Positions 57,172 through 64,000 of a stretch of 64,000 bases of DNA are shown in pieces (the stretch's first letter is position 1; every line of letters begins with the position of its first letter). Source of the DNA: Streptococcus sanguinis. GTDB taxonomy: Bacteria > Bacillota > Bacilli > Lactobacillales > Streptococcaceae. Under the pieces are notes generated by a model. It saw only the letters and a program-made list of their open reading frames with translations, was not told where the DNA came from and made no database searches. A program made the translations under genes and the position numbers. Location: NCBI RefSeq assembly GCF_003943735.1, contig NZ_RJMV01000007.1, positions 1 to 64,000 on the forward strand. The letters run 5' to 3'.

Positions 57172-58266
57172 TTATTTATCCAAATCCCTGACGTATTGGT
57201 CGACTGCTAGGATGGCACCTGCAATGTCAGAAGCTGAGATCTCAAATGGCATCTGATGGATGGTTTCGCCCTCAATCGTCGCTTGCTGACCAACTTTGAG
57301 CAAATCTTCATAGCTGGCATTTTCTAAATGCATTTCTTTCAGAGTTGTCGGCATACCAATCTTTTGATAGAAGCGAATATATTTTTCCAATTCTTCTTTA
57401 GGTCGGTTTTCTAAGAAGAGCTGGGTCAAGGTTCCATAAGCAACTTTTTCGCCGTGGGTCAAGTGATGAATATCGCCTGTAAGAGCTGTAAAGCCGTTGT
57501 GGATAGCATGGGCTGCCGCTAAACCGCCGCTCTCAAAGCCGACGCCGCTGAGAAGGGTATTGGCTTCAATGATATTTTCCAGAGCTGGAGTTACAACTTT
57601 TGCTTCACAGGCTGCAATAGCCTGCAGGCCATCTGCAAACAGTGTTTCTTCACACTTCTTCGCAATTGCTACACCAGCTAAGCTCTGTCTTTGTCCCAGC
57701 ATGGTAGTGCCATTTCTTTGCTGGACAGCACGCGCCTCTACCCAAGTCGCTAAACCATCTGCAATCCCAGAAGCCAGAAGCCGTTTTGGCGCTCCAGCAA
57801 TCACTTTCGTATCTACCAAGACGAGTTCAGGGTTTTTACTATAGAAAATGTACTTTTCAAAGGCGCCATCTTCTGTATAGATAACAGAAAGTGCTGAGGT
57901 TGGGGCATCTGTAGAGGCAATGGTTGGCGCAATGACTACGGGACGACCTAGTATGTCTGCAATCGCCTTCGCACTGTCAATCGTTTTCCCACCGCCTAGA
58001 CCAATAACCAAGTCTGCTCCGTCTTTTTCAGCCAGAGCAACGACCCGATCAATTTCAGCATCTGAAGCTTCTCCGTTAAAAGCGACATGCAGCACATGAA
58101 AACCATAACGAGTAAGGTAGTCATTGAATTTTTCCCCAACAATCTGGTAAACTACATCATCACAAAGCAAGACTGGATGGCTGCCTAACTGAAGAATCTG
58201 TTTTGCATTTTCAAACAGGGCATTTTCTCCCTGAATATAACGAGACGGACTTGCAAAAATTCTCAT
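57172..58266 (-). CDS. gldA: GldA-type glycerol/hydroxyacetone dehydrogenase
   Basis: A 364-residue iron-type (group III) alcohol dehydrogenase of the GldA family, using NAD(H) and a divalent metal. Motifs are LVIGLGGGKTIDSAKAIAD, APTIASTDAPTSALSVIY, and the metal-binding histidines in AAAHAIHNG and HHLTHGEKVAYG. It interconverts glycerol and dihydroxyacetone, or hydroxyacetone and 1,2-propanediol. It is the last gene of the operon with the glycyl radical enzyme and aldolase, which favours the reductive direction for a three-carbon ketone product. Confidence 0.93.
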   Translation of the reverse strand: MRIFASPSRYIQGENALFENAKQILQLGSHPVLLCDDVVYQIVGEKFNDYLTRYGFHVLHVAFNGEASDAEIDRVVALAEKDGADLVIGLGGGKTIDSAKAIADILGRPVVIAPTIASTDAPTSALSVIYTEDGAFEKYIFYSKNPELVLVDTKVIAGAPKRLLASGIADGLATWVEARAVQQRNGTTMLGQRQSLAGVAIAKKCEETLFADGLQAIAACEAKVVTPALENIIEANTLLSGVGFESGGLAAAHAIHNGFTALTGDIHHLTHGEKVAYGTLTQLFLENRPKEELEKYIRFYQKIGMPTTLKEMHLENASYEDLLKVGQQATIEGETIHQMPFEISASDIAGAILAVDQYVRDLDK

Positions 58267-58313
58267 AGAACACCTCTTTCATTTATTCATAAATAGAGCA
58301 TTAAATATGCCTT

Positions 58314-58982
58314 TTAAATGTATTCCTGATTGTGAATTGCTGACCAGTCAGCAGCAAAGTCATCCACTGCCTTAGAGATAGACGGCATGGCAAAGGCTGC
58401 TGCAAAGATATCTGGTCCTGCTGTAATGGCTTGGGCCCCATCAGCAAAAGCACTATTAATTTGGCTAACATTCTTAAAGGACGCTGCCAATATTTTGCTG
58501 GCGGAATGTTCCCGCTCAATCGCTTGAGCCAACTGGCTAATTACAGCATCTGAATCAATATTGAGATTTTCCATGCGGTTATAGTAAGGAGCAAGATAGT
58601 CAGCCCCCGCTTCAATGGCTAATAGCCCTTGAAAGGTTGTATAAATGGCTGTCGCTGTAATCTTGTAGCCCTCTGCTTTGAGAGTTTTGATAGCTGCTAG
58701 CCCAGCCGGTGTGACCGGAACTTTAATGTAGACAGCATCGTCGCATTTTTTTCGAATTTCAGTAGCATCTTTCAAGATTCCCTCATAATCCTTGGCAACA
58801 ACCTGCACATGGATAGATGGACCTTCTCCTATGATTTCCCGAACAGTGCGAATCCGTTCGAAGAAGTCTATTTTTCCTTCTTTTTTTGCGATGGTCGGAT
58901 TAGAAGTCACTCCCGCCAAAGGGAGGACTTCCGACCATTTTTTTATCTCCTCTAAATTTAAGGTATCAAGCATGAATTCCAT
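58314..58982 (-). CDS. fsa: Fructose-6-phosphate aldolase / transaldolase-like protein
   Basis: A 222-residue small class I aldolase of the FSA/TalC family. It begins [16 protein letters not shown] and has [16 protein letters not shown], the lysine Schiff-base segment [10 protein letters not shown] and [20 protein letters not shown]. The length (about 220) fits FSA rather than full-size transaldolase. FSA enzymes cleave ketose phosphates to glyceraldehyde 3-phosphate and a ketone such as dihydroxyacetone or hydroxyacetone. It lies 14 bp after the glycyl radical enzyme and 47 bp before gldA. Confidence 0.92.
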   Translation of the reverse strand: MEFMLDTLNLEEIKKWSEVLPLAGVTSNPTIAKKEGKIDFFERIRTVREIIGEGPSIHVQVVAKDYEGILKDATEIRKKCDDAVYIKVPVTPAGLAAIKTLKAEGYKITATAIYTTFQGLLAIEAGADYLAPYYNRMENLNIDSDAVISQLAQAIEREHSASKILAASFKNVSQINSAFADGAQAITAGPDIFAAAFAMPSISKAVDDFAADWSAIHNQEYI

Positions 58983-58996
58983 AAATTGGACCTCTT

Positions 58997-61438
58997 TTAC
59001 AACGTGTGCTCCGTACGTCCGATAATATCATCTTGCGTCGCCTTGGAAAGCACATTGAAGAAAGCAGAGTAGCCTGCAACGCGAACAATCAAATCGCGGT
59101 GTTTTTCAGGATGCTTCTGAGCATCAATCAATGTTTCCCGAGAAACGACATTGTATTGGATATGATAGCCATGCAGACGGTTAAAGAATGTACGAAGCAA
59201 GGCAATAAGTTTCACTTTATCTTCTTCCTTAGACAGGGTCTGAGGATTAACTTTTTGATTGAGCAGAACGCCACCTACGATTTCATCTGTCGGCAATTTA
59301 GAAACAGATTTCAATACGGAGGTCGGGCCATTCTTGTCCATATTGTGGGATGGAGAGCAGCCCTCAGCGAGCGGTGTTCCGGCATTGCGGCCATCTGGTG
59401 TCGCCAAGGTACCGCGACCTTGACCTACATTGGCTGAAATAGAAGATGTTCCAGAGTATCGGATACCGCCAATTGGACCACGGCCATAACGGGTATTTGG
59501 ATATTTAGCGATTTCATCCACATAAATATCATAAGCATCTGTCACTAGCTTATCTGCGTAATCATCATCATTACCATATTTCGGTGCATCATGAATCAGC
59601 ATTTCTTGAATTTCTTTACCACGCTCACCTGCATAGTCCGTTTCAAGTGCATGCCAGAGTTCAGCTGGAGTCAGCCTGCCTTCCTCAAAGACCAGCTTCT
59701 TGATAGCCGCCAGTGAGTCTGATAGATTGGCAATACCGACTTGAAGACCGGAAATATAGTCATAGACTGCTCCGCCTTCTTTCAAATGCTTGCCGCGTCC
59801 GATACAGTCATCTGTCAAAGCTGAGCAGAGGATATCCGGCACTTCTCTTTCAAGAGATAGGTCGATAGAATTTTCCACGATGACACTCATGCGGGTCAAA
59901 TGACGCAAGGTCTTGTCCCAAGCCGTTTGCAGCTCAGCAAAGCTCTTCATATCTTTAAAATGACCGAAGCTTGGCGCAAAGCGCTTGCCAGACGCCGGAT
60001 CAATCCCATCGTTCATAGTGATCAGGAGCACCTTAGGGAAGTTCATGTAGCTCATACCTGTACAACGGTAGCCCCATTTACCAGGCACAGCAGTTTCCAC
60101 ACAGCCGATAGCACTGTAGTCGTAAGCATCTTCTTCTAAAACGCCTTTGGCGATAAAGGACGGAATGATGATTTCATCATTATTGAAAGCCGGCATACCG
60201 AAACCAAGCTTCATGACTTCGATACACTCATTCATAAAGCGAGCATCTAAGCCTGCATGATAACGAACAGTCAGATTCGGCTGAGGAAGATGAGTTTGAG
60301 CTACAGATTTCAACACAAGGTAGGAAAGTTGGTTGACTGCATCTCTCTTATCTCTCGTTTGGCCACCGATTGTCACATTTTGATAAAGGGGACTGCCCGC
60401 AGATGAGAATGTGTGAGCCTGGCTGCGTACTTTATTAATGGTGATCGTCTTAATCCAGAGATTGGTTAAGCGTTCTACAATACTAGCCTCTGTTTCACGT
60501 CCAGCTTCCAAATCTGCCTTGACATAAGGGTACATGTACTGGTCAAAGCGTCCATAAGAGAGTGAATGTCCGTTGGACTCAATCTGAAGGATACACTGGA
60601 TAAACCAAACAGACTGAACGGCTTCAGCAAAGGTTGATGCTGGCTCGTACGGCACTTTAGAACAGATTCTAGCGATTTCTAAGAGCTCCTGACGGCGCTT
60701 AGGATCTGCTTTTTCAGCCATCTGATTGGCCAAGGCCACAAAACGCTCCGCATAAGCTTTCACAGCATCTACTACGATGAAAATGGAATCATAGAAGTGG
60801 TATTTGTCAAGACTAGCCGGATCGGTCAAATCCAAGGCTTCCTTAGCTGCGCGAGCTTTTTCTTCAAAACCTTTCAGTCCATAGGCCAAGAGTTTTTGAT
60901 AGTTGACCGCCAAGTGGGCATCCCCAGAGTTCATCTTTCCTTCCATGCCAAAGAAGCCAGTTTCCATATAAACCTGAACTTCTTCTGGAAGTAGAGCTCC
61001 AGCTCTCGCACGGAGGTTATTGTTTTCCCAGAAAGGAGCGATGCTACGGAGCTGCTCTTTGGTTTCCTCTGTGATGTAGAAAACGTCTCCGTCCCGCTTC
61101 TCAAAAAGATCTAGTTCATTGAGTACAAACTCTAAAGTATACTCTGGGAAGATAGGCGCATCTTTATTAGATGAAGCCTGATTGCCGACAATCATCGTTT
61201 CATCTTCGATATAGAGCGTCATATTCTCCAAAATCTCTTTGAGCATGTAAGCACGCTTCAGCACATTTGGTTTTTCCTTATGCTTATCATAAGCCTTGGT
61301 AGCTAGGACAGCGCGCTCTGCGTCAATATAGGGCTTTTTATTTAAAACATCTTCCCGATACTTATCCATCCGCTCTGTTAAGCTGCCAAAATAGTCTGTT
61401 TTTATTGTTGTTTTTTCTACTTCTTTTACTTGGATCAT
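58997..61438 (-). CDS. Glycyl radical enzyme, YbiW/PflD dehydratase-like
   Basis: An 813-residue glycyl radical enzyme, often annotated as a second formate acetyltransferase. The thiyl cysteine is single, in [14 protein letters not shown] (C446, E448), the GCVE pattern of C-O-cleaving members such as glycerol dehydratase and choline TMA-lyase; pyruvate formate-lyase has adjacent cysteines. The radical glycine is G789 in [11 protein letters not shown], and the protein ends IIGRTEHTL. Gene context (PTS, aldolase, gldA) matches the E. coli YbiW/PflD enzymes that open 1,5-anhydrohexitol 6-phosphates. Its activating radical-SAM enzyme is not in the window. It has its own promoter and a shared palindrome upstream. 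Confidence 0.88.
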   Translation of the reverse strand: MIQVKEVEKTTIKTDYFGSLTERMDKYREDVLNKKPYIDAERAVLATKAYDKHKEKPNVLKRAYMLKEILENMTLYIEDETMIVGNQASSNKDAPIFPEYTLEFVLNELDLFEKRDGDVFYITEETKEQLRSIAPFWENNNLRARAGALLPEEVQVYMETGFFGMEGKMNSGDAHLAVNYQKLLAYGLKGFEEKARAAKEALDLTDPASLDKYHFYDSIFIVVDAVKAYAERFVALANQMAEKADPKRRQELLEIARICSKVPYEPASTFAEAVQSVWFIQCILQIESNGHSLSYGRFDQYMYPYVKADLEAGRETEASIVERLTNLWIKTITINKVRSQAHTFSSAGSPLYQNVTIGGQTRDKRDAVNQLSYLVLKSVAQTHLPQPNLTVRYHAGLDARFMNECIEVMKLGFGMPAFNNDEIIIPSFIAKGVLEEDAYDYSAIGCVETAVPGKWGYRCTGMSYMNFPKVLLITMNDGIDPASGKRFAPSFGHFKDMKSFAELQTAWDKTLRHLTRMSVIVENSIDLSLEREVPDILCSALTDDCIGRGKHLKEGGAVYDYISGLQVGIANLSDSLAAIKKLVFEEGRLTPAELWHALETDYAGERGKEIQEMLIHDAPKYGNDDDYADKLVTDAYDIYVDEIAKYPNTRYGRGPIGGIRYSGTSSISANVGQGRGTLATPDGRNAGTPLAEGCSPSHNMDKNGPTSVLKSVSKLPTDEIVGGVLLNQKVNPQTLSKEEDKVKLIALLRTFFNRLHGYHIQYNVVSRETLIDAQKHPEKHRDLIVRVAGYSAFFNVLSKATQDDIIGRTEHTL

Positions 61439-61485
61439 TTGGTTACGACCTTTCTTATGAAATTTAATTTATTTCTTTCGTAACT

Positions 61486-61562
61486 ATTGTAACATGCAAA
61501 ATTCTAGAATTCAATCATTTATAGGCGATTACTGAATTAAAGATTTTTTGCACATTTGTGCC
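61486..61562 (-). promoter_or_regulatory. Promoter and upstream palindrome of the glycyl radical enzyme gene
   Basis: On the minus strand TTGAAT (plus 61509-61514), 17 bp, then an extended -10 TGTTACAAT (core plus 61486-61491). TTTTGCACATTTGTGC (plus 61546-61561), identical in 16 bases to the site before the PTS genes, is centred about 65 bp upstream of the -10. The remaining part of the 61439-61606 gap holds no gene. Confidence 0.7.
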
Positions 61563-61606
61563 ATCTGAGCCAAGAAACTTTTGTGTTTTTATCCATCAAA
61601 ATCAGA

Positions 61607-62908
61607 TTATTCTTCATTTTTCAATTCGTTATTGTAGGCAATCTTATCCTGAAACTTCACAAATGGGAAATAGGCAAAGGCGGACATGGCTAAGATGACA
61701 ATTTGAATGACTGCCCCTTGCCAGCCAGCGACCATAAAGCCAGAAATGATAGCCGGCGTACTCCAAGGCAAAGTCACACCTGCGAATGGCTGCATAAAGC
61801 CGACCGCAATCGCCATGTAGACAATCAAAGCGGCTAGAACCGGTACCAAAACAAAGGGCAGGAACATGACCGGATTCATCACAATCGGAAAACCAAAGAC
61901 AACTGGCTCATTGACATTAAAGATTGCCGGGAAAGCAGCAACTTTCCCCAGGGCCTTATACTGCTTGGACTTGGCAGCAAAGAGCATGGCTACGACCACT
62001 CCAAAAGTGATACCGGATCCCGATAAGATAAGAAAACTATCCAAGAACTGTTGGGTCACAATATGAGCGCCTTGACTGACAGACAGCTTATCTGCAGCAA
62101 GTAAAGCCTTATTTGCATCCAGGTTAGACAATAGTAAGGCTGTTACGACACCATTGACAACGGACTGGCCATGGACGCCAAACCACCATAAGAAAGAAAT
62201 AAAGAAAGCAATACCGATAGCTCCATACAGAGAGCCCGTCAGACCTTGCAGAGGCACCTGAATAACATCGTAAATCATCTCAATAAAGGTACCGCCACCA
62301 GTCGCTATCTTGGCAATAATATAAACAAGCATTGACAGCAAGAAAATAACGAAAGCTGGAATCATGGCTTCAAACTGCTTGGCAATCGCTTGAGGAACTT
62401 GCTCTGGCATTTTGATGACAATATGCTTTTGAATGAAAATCGTATAGATACTGCCAACTGCCAAACCAATAAGAATGGCCCCAATGATTCCTTGACCGCC
62501 AAACCAGACCTTGGCAATCGCATCTGCAATCGCTTCACCCTTTTCTGGTATGTAGGAGGATTTCAAAAGGATAAAGAAAGAAGAAAGAGACAACACCCCT
62601 GCCGGCAGAGGCTCTACACCACTGTTCTTAGCATAAGAATAGCCAATTGAAAAACAGGAAATCAGCCCCATAATGGCAAAGGTACCTGAATAAACCTGCA
62701 TAAACGGTTCTGTCCAGTCAGCCCCAAACACACCAGCAATGGCTTGATTTAGACCTTCAAACGGCAATTGCCCTACAATCAAGAATAGACTTCCCACAAC
62801 TGTAAGGGGCAAAATTGCCAACATACCGTCTTTTAAGGCGATAATCCCGCGCATATTGACAAACTTCATAATCGGCGCAATGATTTTTTGAGTATCCACT
62901 TTAGACAT
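61607..62908 (-). CDS. PTS lactose/cellobiose-family IIC component
   Basis: A 433-residue membrane permease of the Lac family of PTS IIC proteins, with about ten helices. Typical segments are KFVNMRGIIALKDGMLAILP near the N-terminus, WWFGVHGQSVVNGV and VFNVNEPVVFGFPIVMNPVM, the conserved NEPV sugar-binding region. Together with IIB and IIA just upstream it should import and phosphorylate one sugar or sugar alcohol at C6. Substrate specificity cannot be read out. It lies 17 bp after IIB. Confidence 0.94.
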   Translation of the reverse strand: MSKVDTQKIIAPIMKFVNMRGIIALKDGMLAILPLTVVGSLFLIVGQLPFEGLNQAIAGVFGADWTEPFMQVYSGTFAIMGLISCFSIGYSYAKNSGVEPLPAGVLSLSSFFILLKSSYIPEKGEAIADAIAKVWFGGQGIIGAILIGLAVGSIYTIFIQKHIVIKMPEQVPQAIAKQFEAMIPAFVIFLLSMLVYIIAKIATGGGTFIEMIYDVIQVPLQGLTGSLYGAIGIAFFISFLWWFGVHGQSVVNGVVTALLLSNLDANKALLAADKLSVSQGAHIVTQQFLDSFLILSGSGITFGVVVAMLFAAKSKQYKALGKVAAFPAIFNVNEPVVFGFPIVMNPVMFLPFVLVPVLAALIVYMAIAVGFMQPFAGVTLPWSTPAIISGFMVAGWQGAVIQIVILAMSAFAYFPFVKFQDKIAYNNELKNEE

Positions 62909-62925
62909 AACGAAGCTCCTTGATT

Positions 62926-63237
62926 TTAATGTTTATCCAACAAACTCAAAGCGAGATTTAACACTTTTTCGCCATCTAGCATACCGTAATCAGCCATCGG
63001 AATAACTGCAATCGGAGTATGGCAGCTGTCGCAAATAGCTGTAGATTTGTCCAGAGTATAAGCTACCTGCGGGCCCAATAAAGCGACATCCAGATCCGCT
63101 GCATAATCAGCCAACTTAGCCTGAGAGTAGGCTTCAATCTCAGCTTCCAGCCCTTTTTCAGCTGCAGCTATTTTCATATTGTTGACCAACATTCCTGTTG
63201 AAAAACCTGCCGCGCAAAACAAACCAATCTTAACCAT
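62926..63237 (-). CDS. PTS lactose/cellobiose-family IIB component
   Basis: A 103-residue IIB protein. The phosphocysteine is in IGLFCAAGFSTGMLV (Cys8) in the P-loop-like turn typical of cellobiose IIB, where CxxGxSTS/T is usual. It accepts phosphate from IIA and passes it to the sugar at IIC. It lies 20 bp after IIA and 17 bp before IIC. Confidence 0.94.
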   Translation of the reverse strand: MVKIGLFCAAGFSTGMLVNNMKIAAAEKGLEAEIEAYSQAKLADYAADLDVALLGPQVAYTLDKSTAICDSCHTPIAVIPMADYGMLDGEKVLNLALSLLDKH

Positions 63238-63257
63238 CTTTTCATCCTCCTGATGAT

Positions 63258-63581
63258 TTATTTTTCCCCTTGTAATTCTCTTCTCAAGTCGATGATTTCT
63301 TTGATGAGGTTAATCTCTGTAATGCTAGTCATCAAATGATCTTGAGAATGAACAAACAGTGCTGTAATCTCTGTTTTCGTTCCTCCAGCTTCCTGAGCTA
63401 GGAACTTGGTCTGCAAGTTATGGGCCTCTAACAGCGCCTTATCTGCAAGCTCAATCTGCTCATCGCATTCTGAAAACTTACCATCTTTAGCTAGTGATAA
63501 AGCTTGATAAATATGCTGCTTGGCATCACCAGCGTCTAAGATAAGACCCATGATAATTTGATCTGCTACAATCATTTCCAT
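63258..63581 (-). CDS. PTS lactose/cellobiose-family IIA component
   Basis: A 107-residue trimeric-helical IIA protein. The phosphohistidine is in LFVHSQDHLMTS (near residue 78), the family signature. The start at ATG 63581 has AGGAG 12 nt upstream; the third codon is also ATG and is an alternative. It is the first gene of the operon IIA-IIB-IIC-GRE-FSA-GldA. Confidence 0.93.
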   Translation of the reverse strand: MEMIVADQIIMGLILDAGDAKQHIYQALSLAKDGKFSECDEQIELADKALLEAHNLQTKFLAQEAGGTKTEITALFVHSQDHLMTSITEINLIKEIIDLRRELQGEK

Positions 63582-63694
63582 ATGTTACAATCGCTCCTAT
63601 CTTTATGATTAACAAAAACTTGTTCTTTTGTTTGAAAGTGATTTATTTTTGTTTGTAACTAGAATGTATCACCTTTATCTCAGTCCGTCAATAT

Positions 63695-63741
63695 ATTATA
63701 GAACAAATTAGCTTATTTAAATTATTTTGCACATTTGTGCA
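63695..63741 (-). promoter_or_regulatory. PTS operon promoter and upstream palindrome
   Basis: A consensus -10 (TATAAT on the minus strand, plus 63695-63700) has a very poor -35. Directly upstream of the -35 position is the palindrome TGCACATTTGTGCA (63728-63741), within TTTTGCACATTTGTGC (63725-63740), identical to the site before the glycyl radical enzyme. A weak -35 plus an upstream dyad suggests an activator. Confidence 0.7.
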
Positions 63742-63840
63742 GAATAAAAACTCCCCCCATAAAGGACAGTTCTGTACAGCTGTATTCATCTGCGATTCAA
63801 AGGCACTCTATTAGATAAGAACGATAAGCAGATTCGGCAC

Positions 63841-63870
63841 AAAAAAGAAGCAGCGGCTATTTGCTTCTAC
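63841..63870 (-). terminator. Terminator of a minus-strand gene to the right
   Basis: On the minus strand GAAGCA and TGCTTC pair around a 9-nt loop and are followed by TTTTTTG. It lies about 40 bp after the stop at 63912. Confidence 0.65.
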
Positions 63871-63911
63871 TTCCTCATATATGCTATTTTAAGAAACCGA
63901 AACTTATCTTT

Positions 63912-64000
63912 TTATACGGCCTTCTCAATTTCCTTTGCTATTTTACTTTTCCGCAATTTCCTCTGGAGGTTGTATTTCAATAAAACAGCAGGATTCCGAC
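63912..64000 (-). CDS. 3' end of an unidentified minus-strand gene
   Basis: An open frame enters from the right edge and stops at TAA 63912-63914. The visible 28 residues include NPAVLLKYNLQRKLRKSKIA and end KEIEKAV, a strongly basic helical tail. The terminator just downstream supports it as a real gene end. Too little is present to name it. Confidence 0.4.
   Translation of the reverse strand, partial: RNPAVLLKYNLQRKLRKSKIAKEIEKAV

Larger units (their letters stand above)
63582..63911. other. Intergenic region upstream of the PTS operon
   Basis: This 330-bp A/T-rich gap holds the PTS operon promoter with its palindrome (63695-63741) and a leader of about 100 nt. It also contains a terminator (63841-63870) serving a minus-strand gene to the right. 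I see no gene in it. Confidence 0.6.

Noticed and set aside
58997..61438. Annotation of this gene as a second pyruvate formate-lyase
   Set aside because: The active site has GCVE with one cysteine, unlike the Cys-Cys pair of true PFL in the same window.

Overview
This window comes from a low-to-moderate-GC Firmicute, almost certainly an oral viridans-group Streptococcus of the sanguinis/gordonii/cristatus kind. The evidence is gene content and order: zapA-cvpA beside rnhC-lepB-recD2, glnRA, an antigen I/II (Ssp-type) LPxTG adhesin beside pgk, a mevalonate pathway in two convergent operons, an aquaglyceroporin divergent from pepX, rocS, cppA, and a PTS / glycyl-radical-enzyme / aldolase / gldA operon next to leuS. 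The species cannot be fixed from the sequence alone. Core genes have strong AAGGAG-type ribosome sites and many sit in short overlapping operons closed by classical hairpin terminators.

Layout. 1-260: the tail of an IS30-family transposase. 305-5292: cvpA and zapA (minus), then rnhC, lepB and recD2 (plus). 5386-6330: an unknown two-helix membrane protein. 6407-9600: an accessory block with a TetR remnant, a complete TetR regulator, two CPBP-family membrane proteases and a small membrane protein; the last two transcription units share a near-identical palindromic operator. 9755-14912: dinB, pflB (with a catabolite-response site in its promoter) and a split threonine/serine exporter. 15057-21350: the mevalonate pathway, mvaS-mvaA (plus) facing mvaK1-mvaD-mvaK2-fni (minus). 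21501-32762: serine hydrolase, cppA, a membrane/papain-like fusion, gla, pepX, a lipoprotein, a ybaB-family gene, a membrane glycerophosphodiesterase, rocS and a flavoprotein. 32822-39354: a TipA-type MerR regulator, a methyltransferase, a marR-tsaB-rimI-tsaD-azlC-azlD operon and a divergent epimerase. 39702-41618: rpoY-rnjA. 41646-42786: a decayed patch with a second TetR remnant and two paralogous membrane-anchored proteins, one frameshifted. 42855-53695: GNAT, glnA, glnR, an ArAE/FUSC-type protein, a LysM-CHAP secreted protein, the antigen I/II adhesin, pgk and a VIT-family metal transporter behind a perfect PerR box. 53875-63581: leuS, a small methyltransferase and a six-gene PTS/glycyl-radical operon. 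The right edge holds the end of one unidentified minus-strand gene.

The most interesting system is the 57172-63581 locus. It encodes a lactose/cellobiose-type PTS (IIA, IIB, IIC), a glycyl radical enzyme whose active-site motif (GCVE) is that of C-O-cleaving dehydratases rather than pyruvate formate-lyase, a fructose-6-phosphate-aldolase-type enzyme and a GldA-type dehydrogenase. This is the enzyme set reported in E. coli for radical 'anhydroglycolysis' of 1,5-anhydrosugar phosphates (YbiW/PflD, FsaA/FsaB, GldA), here joined to a dedicated sugar PTS. The promoters before the PTS genes and before the radical enzyme share an identical 16-bp sequence containing a TGCACA/TGTGCA palindrome, which suggests one dedicated regulator. 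The substrate assignment is inference.

Other regulatory signals read directly from the sequence include a cre-like site on pflB, a GlnR box on glnRA, a MerR promoter with a 19-bp spacer, a pair of palindromes between marR and the epimerase, and a family of GGCTGGGACA-type terminator hairpins.
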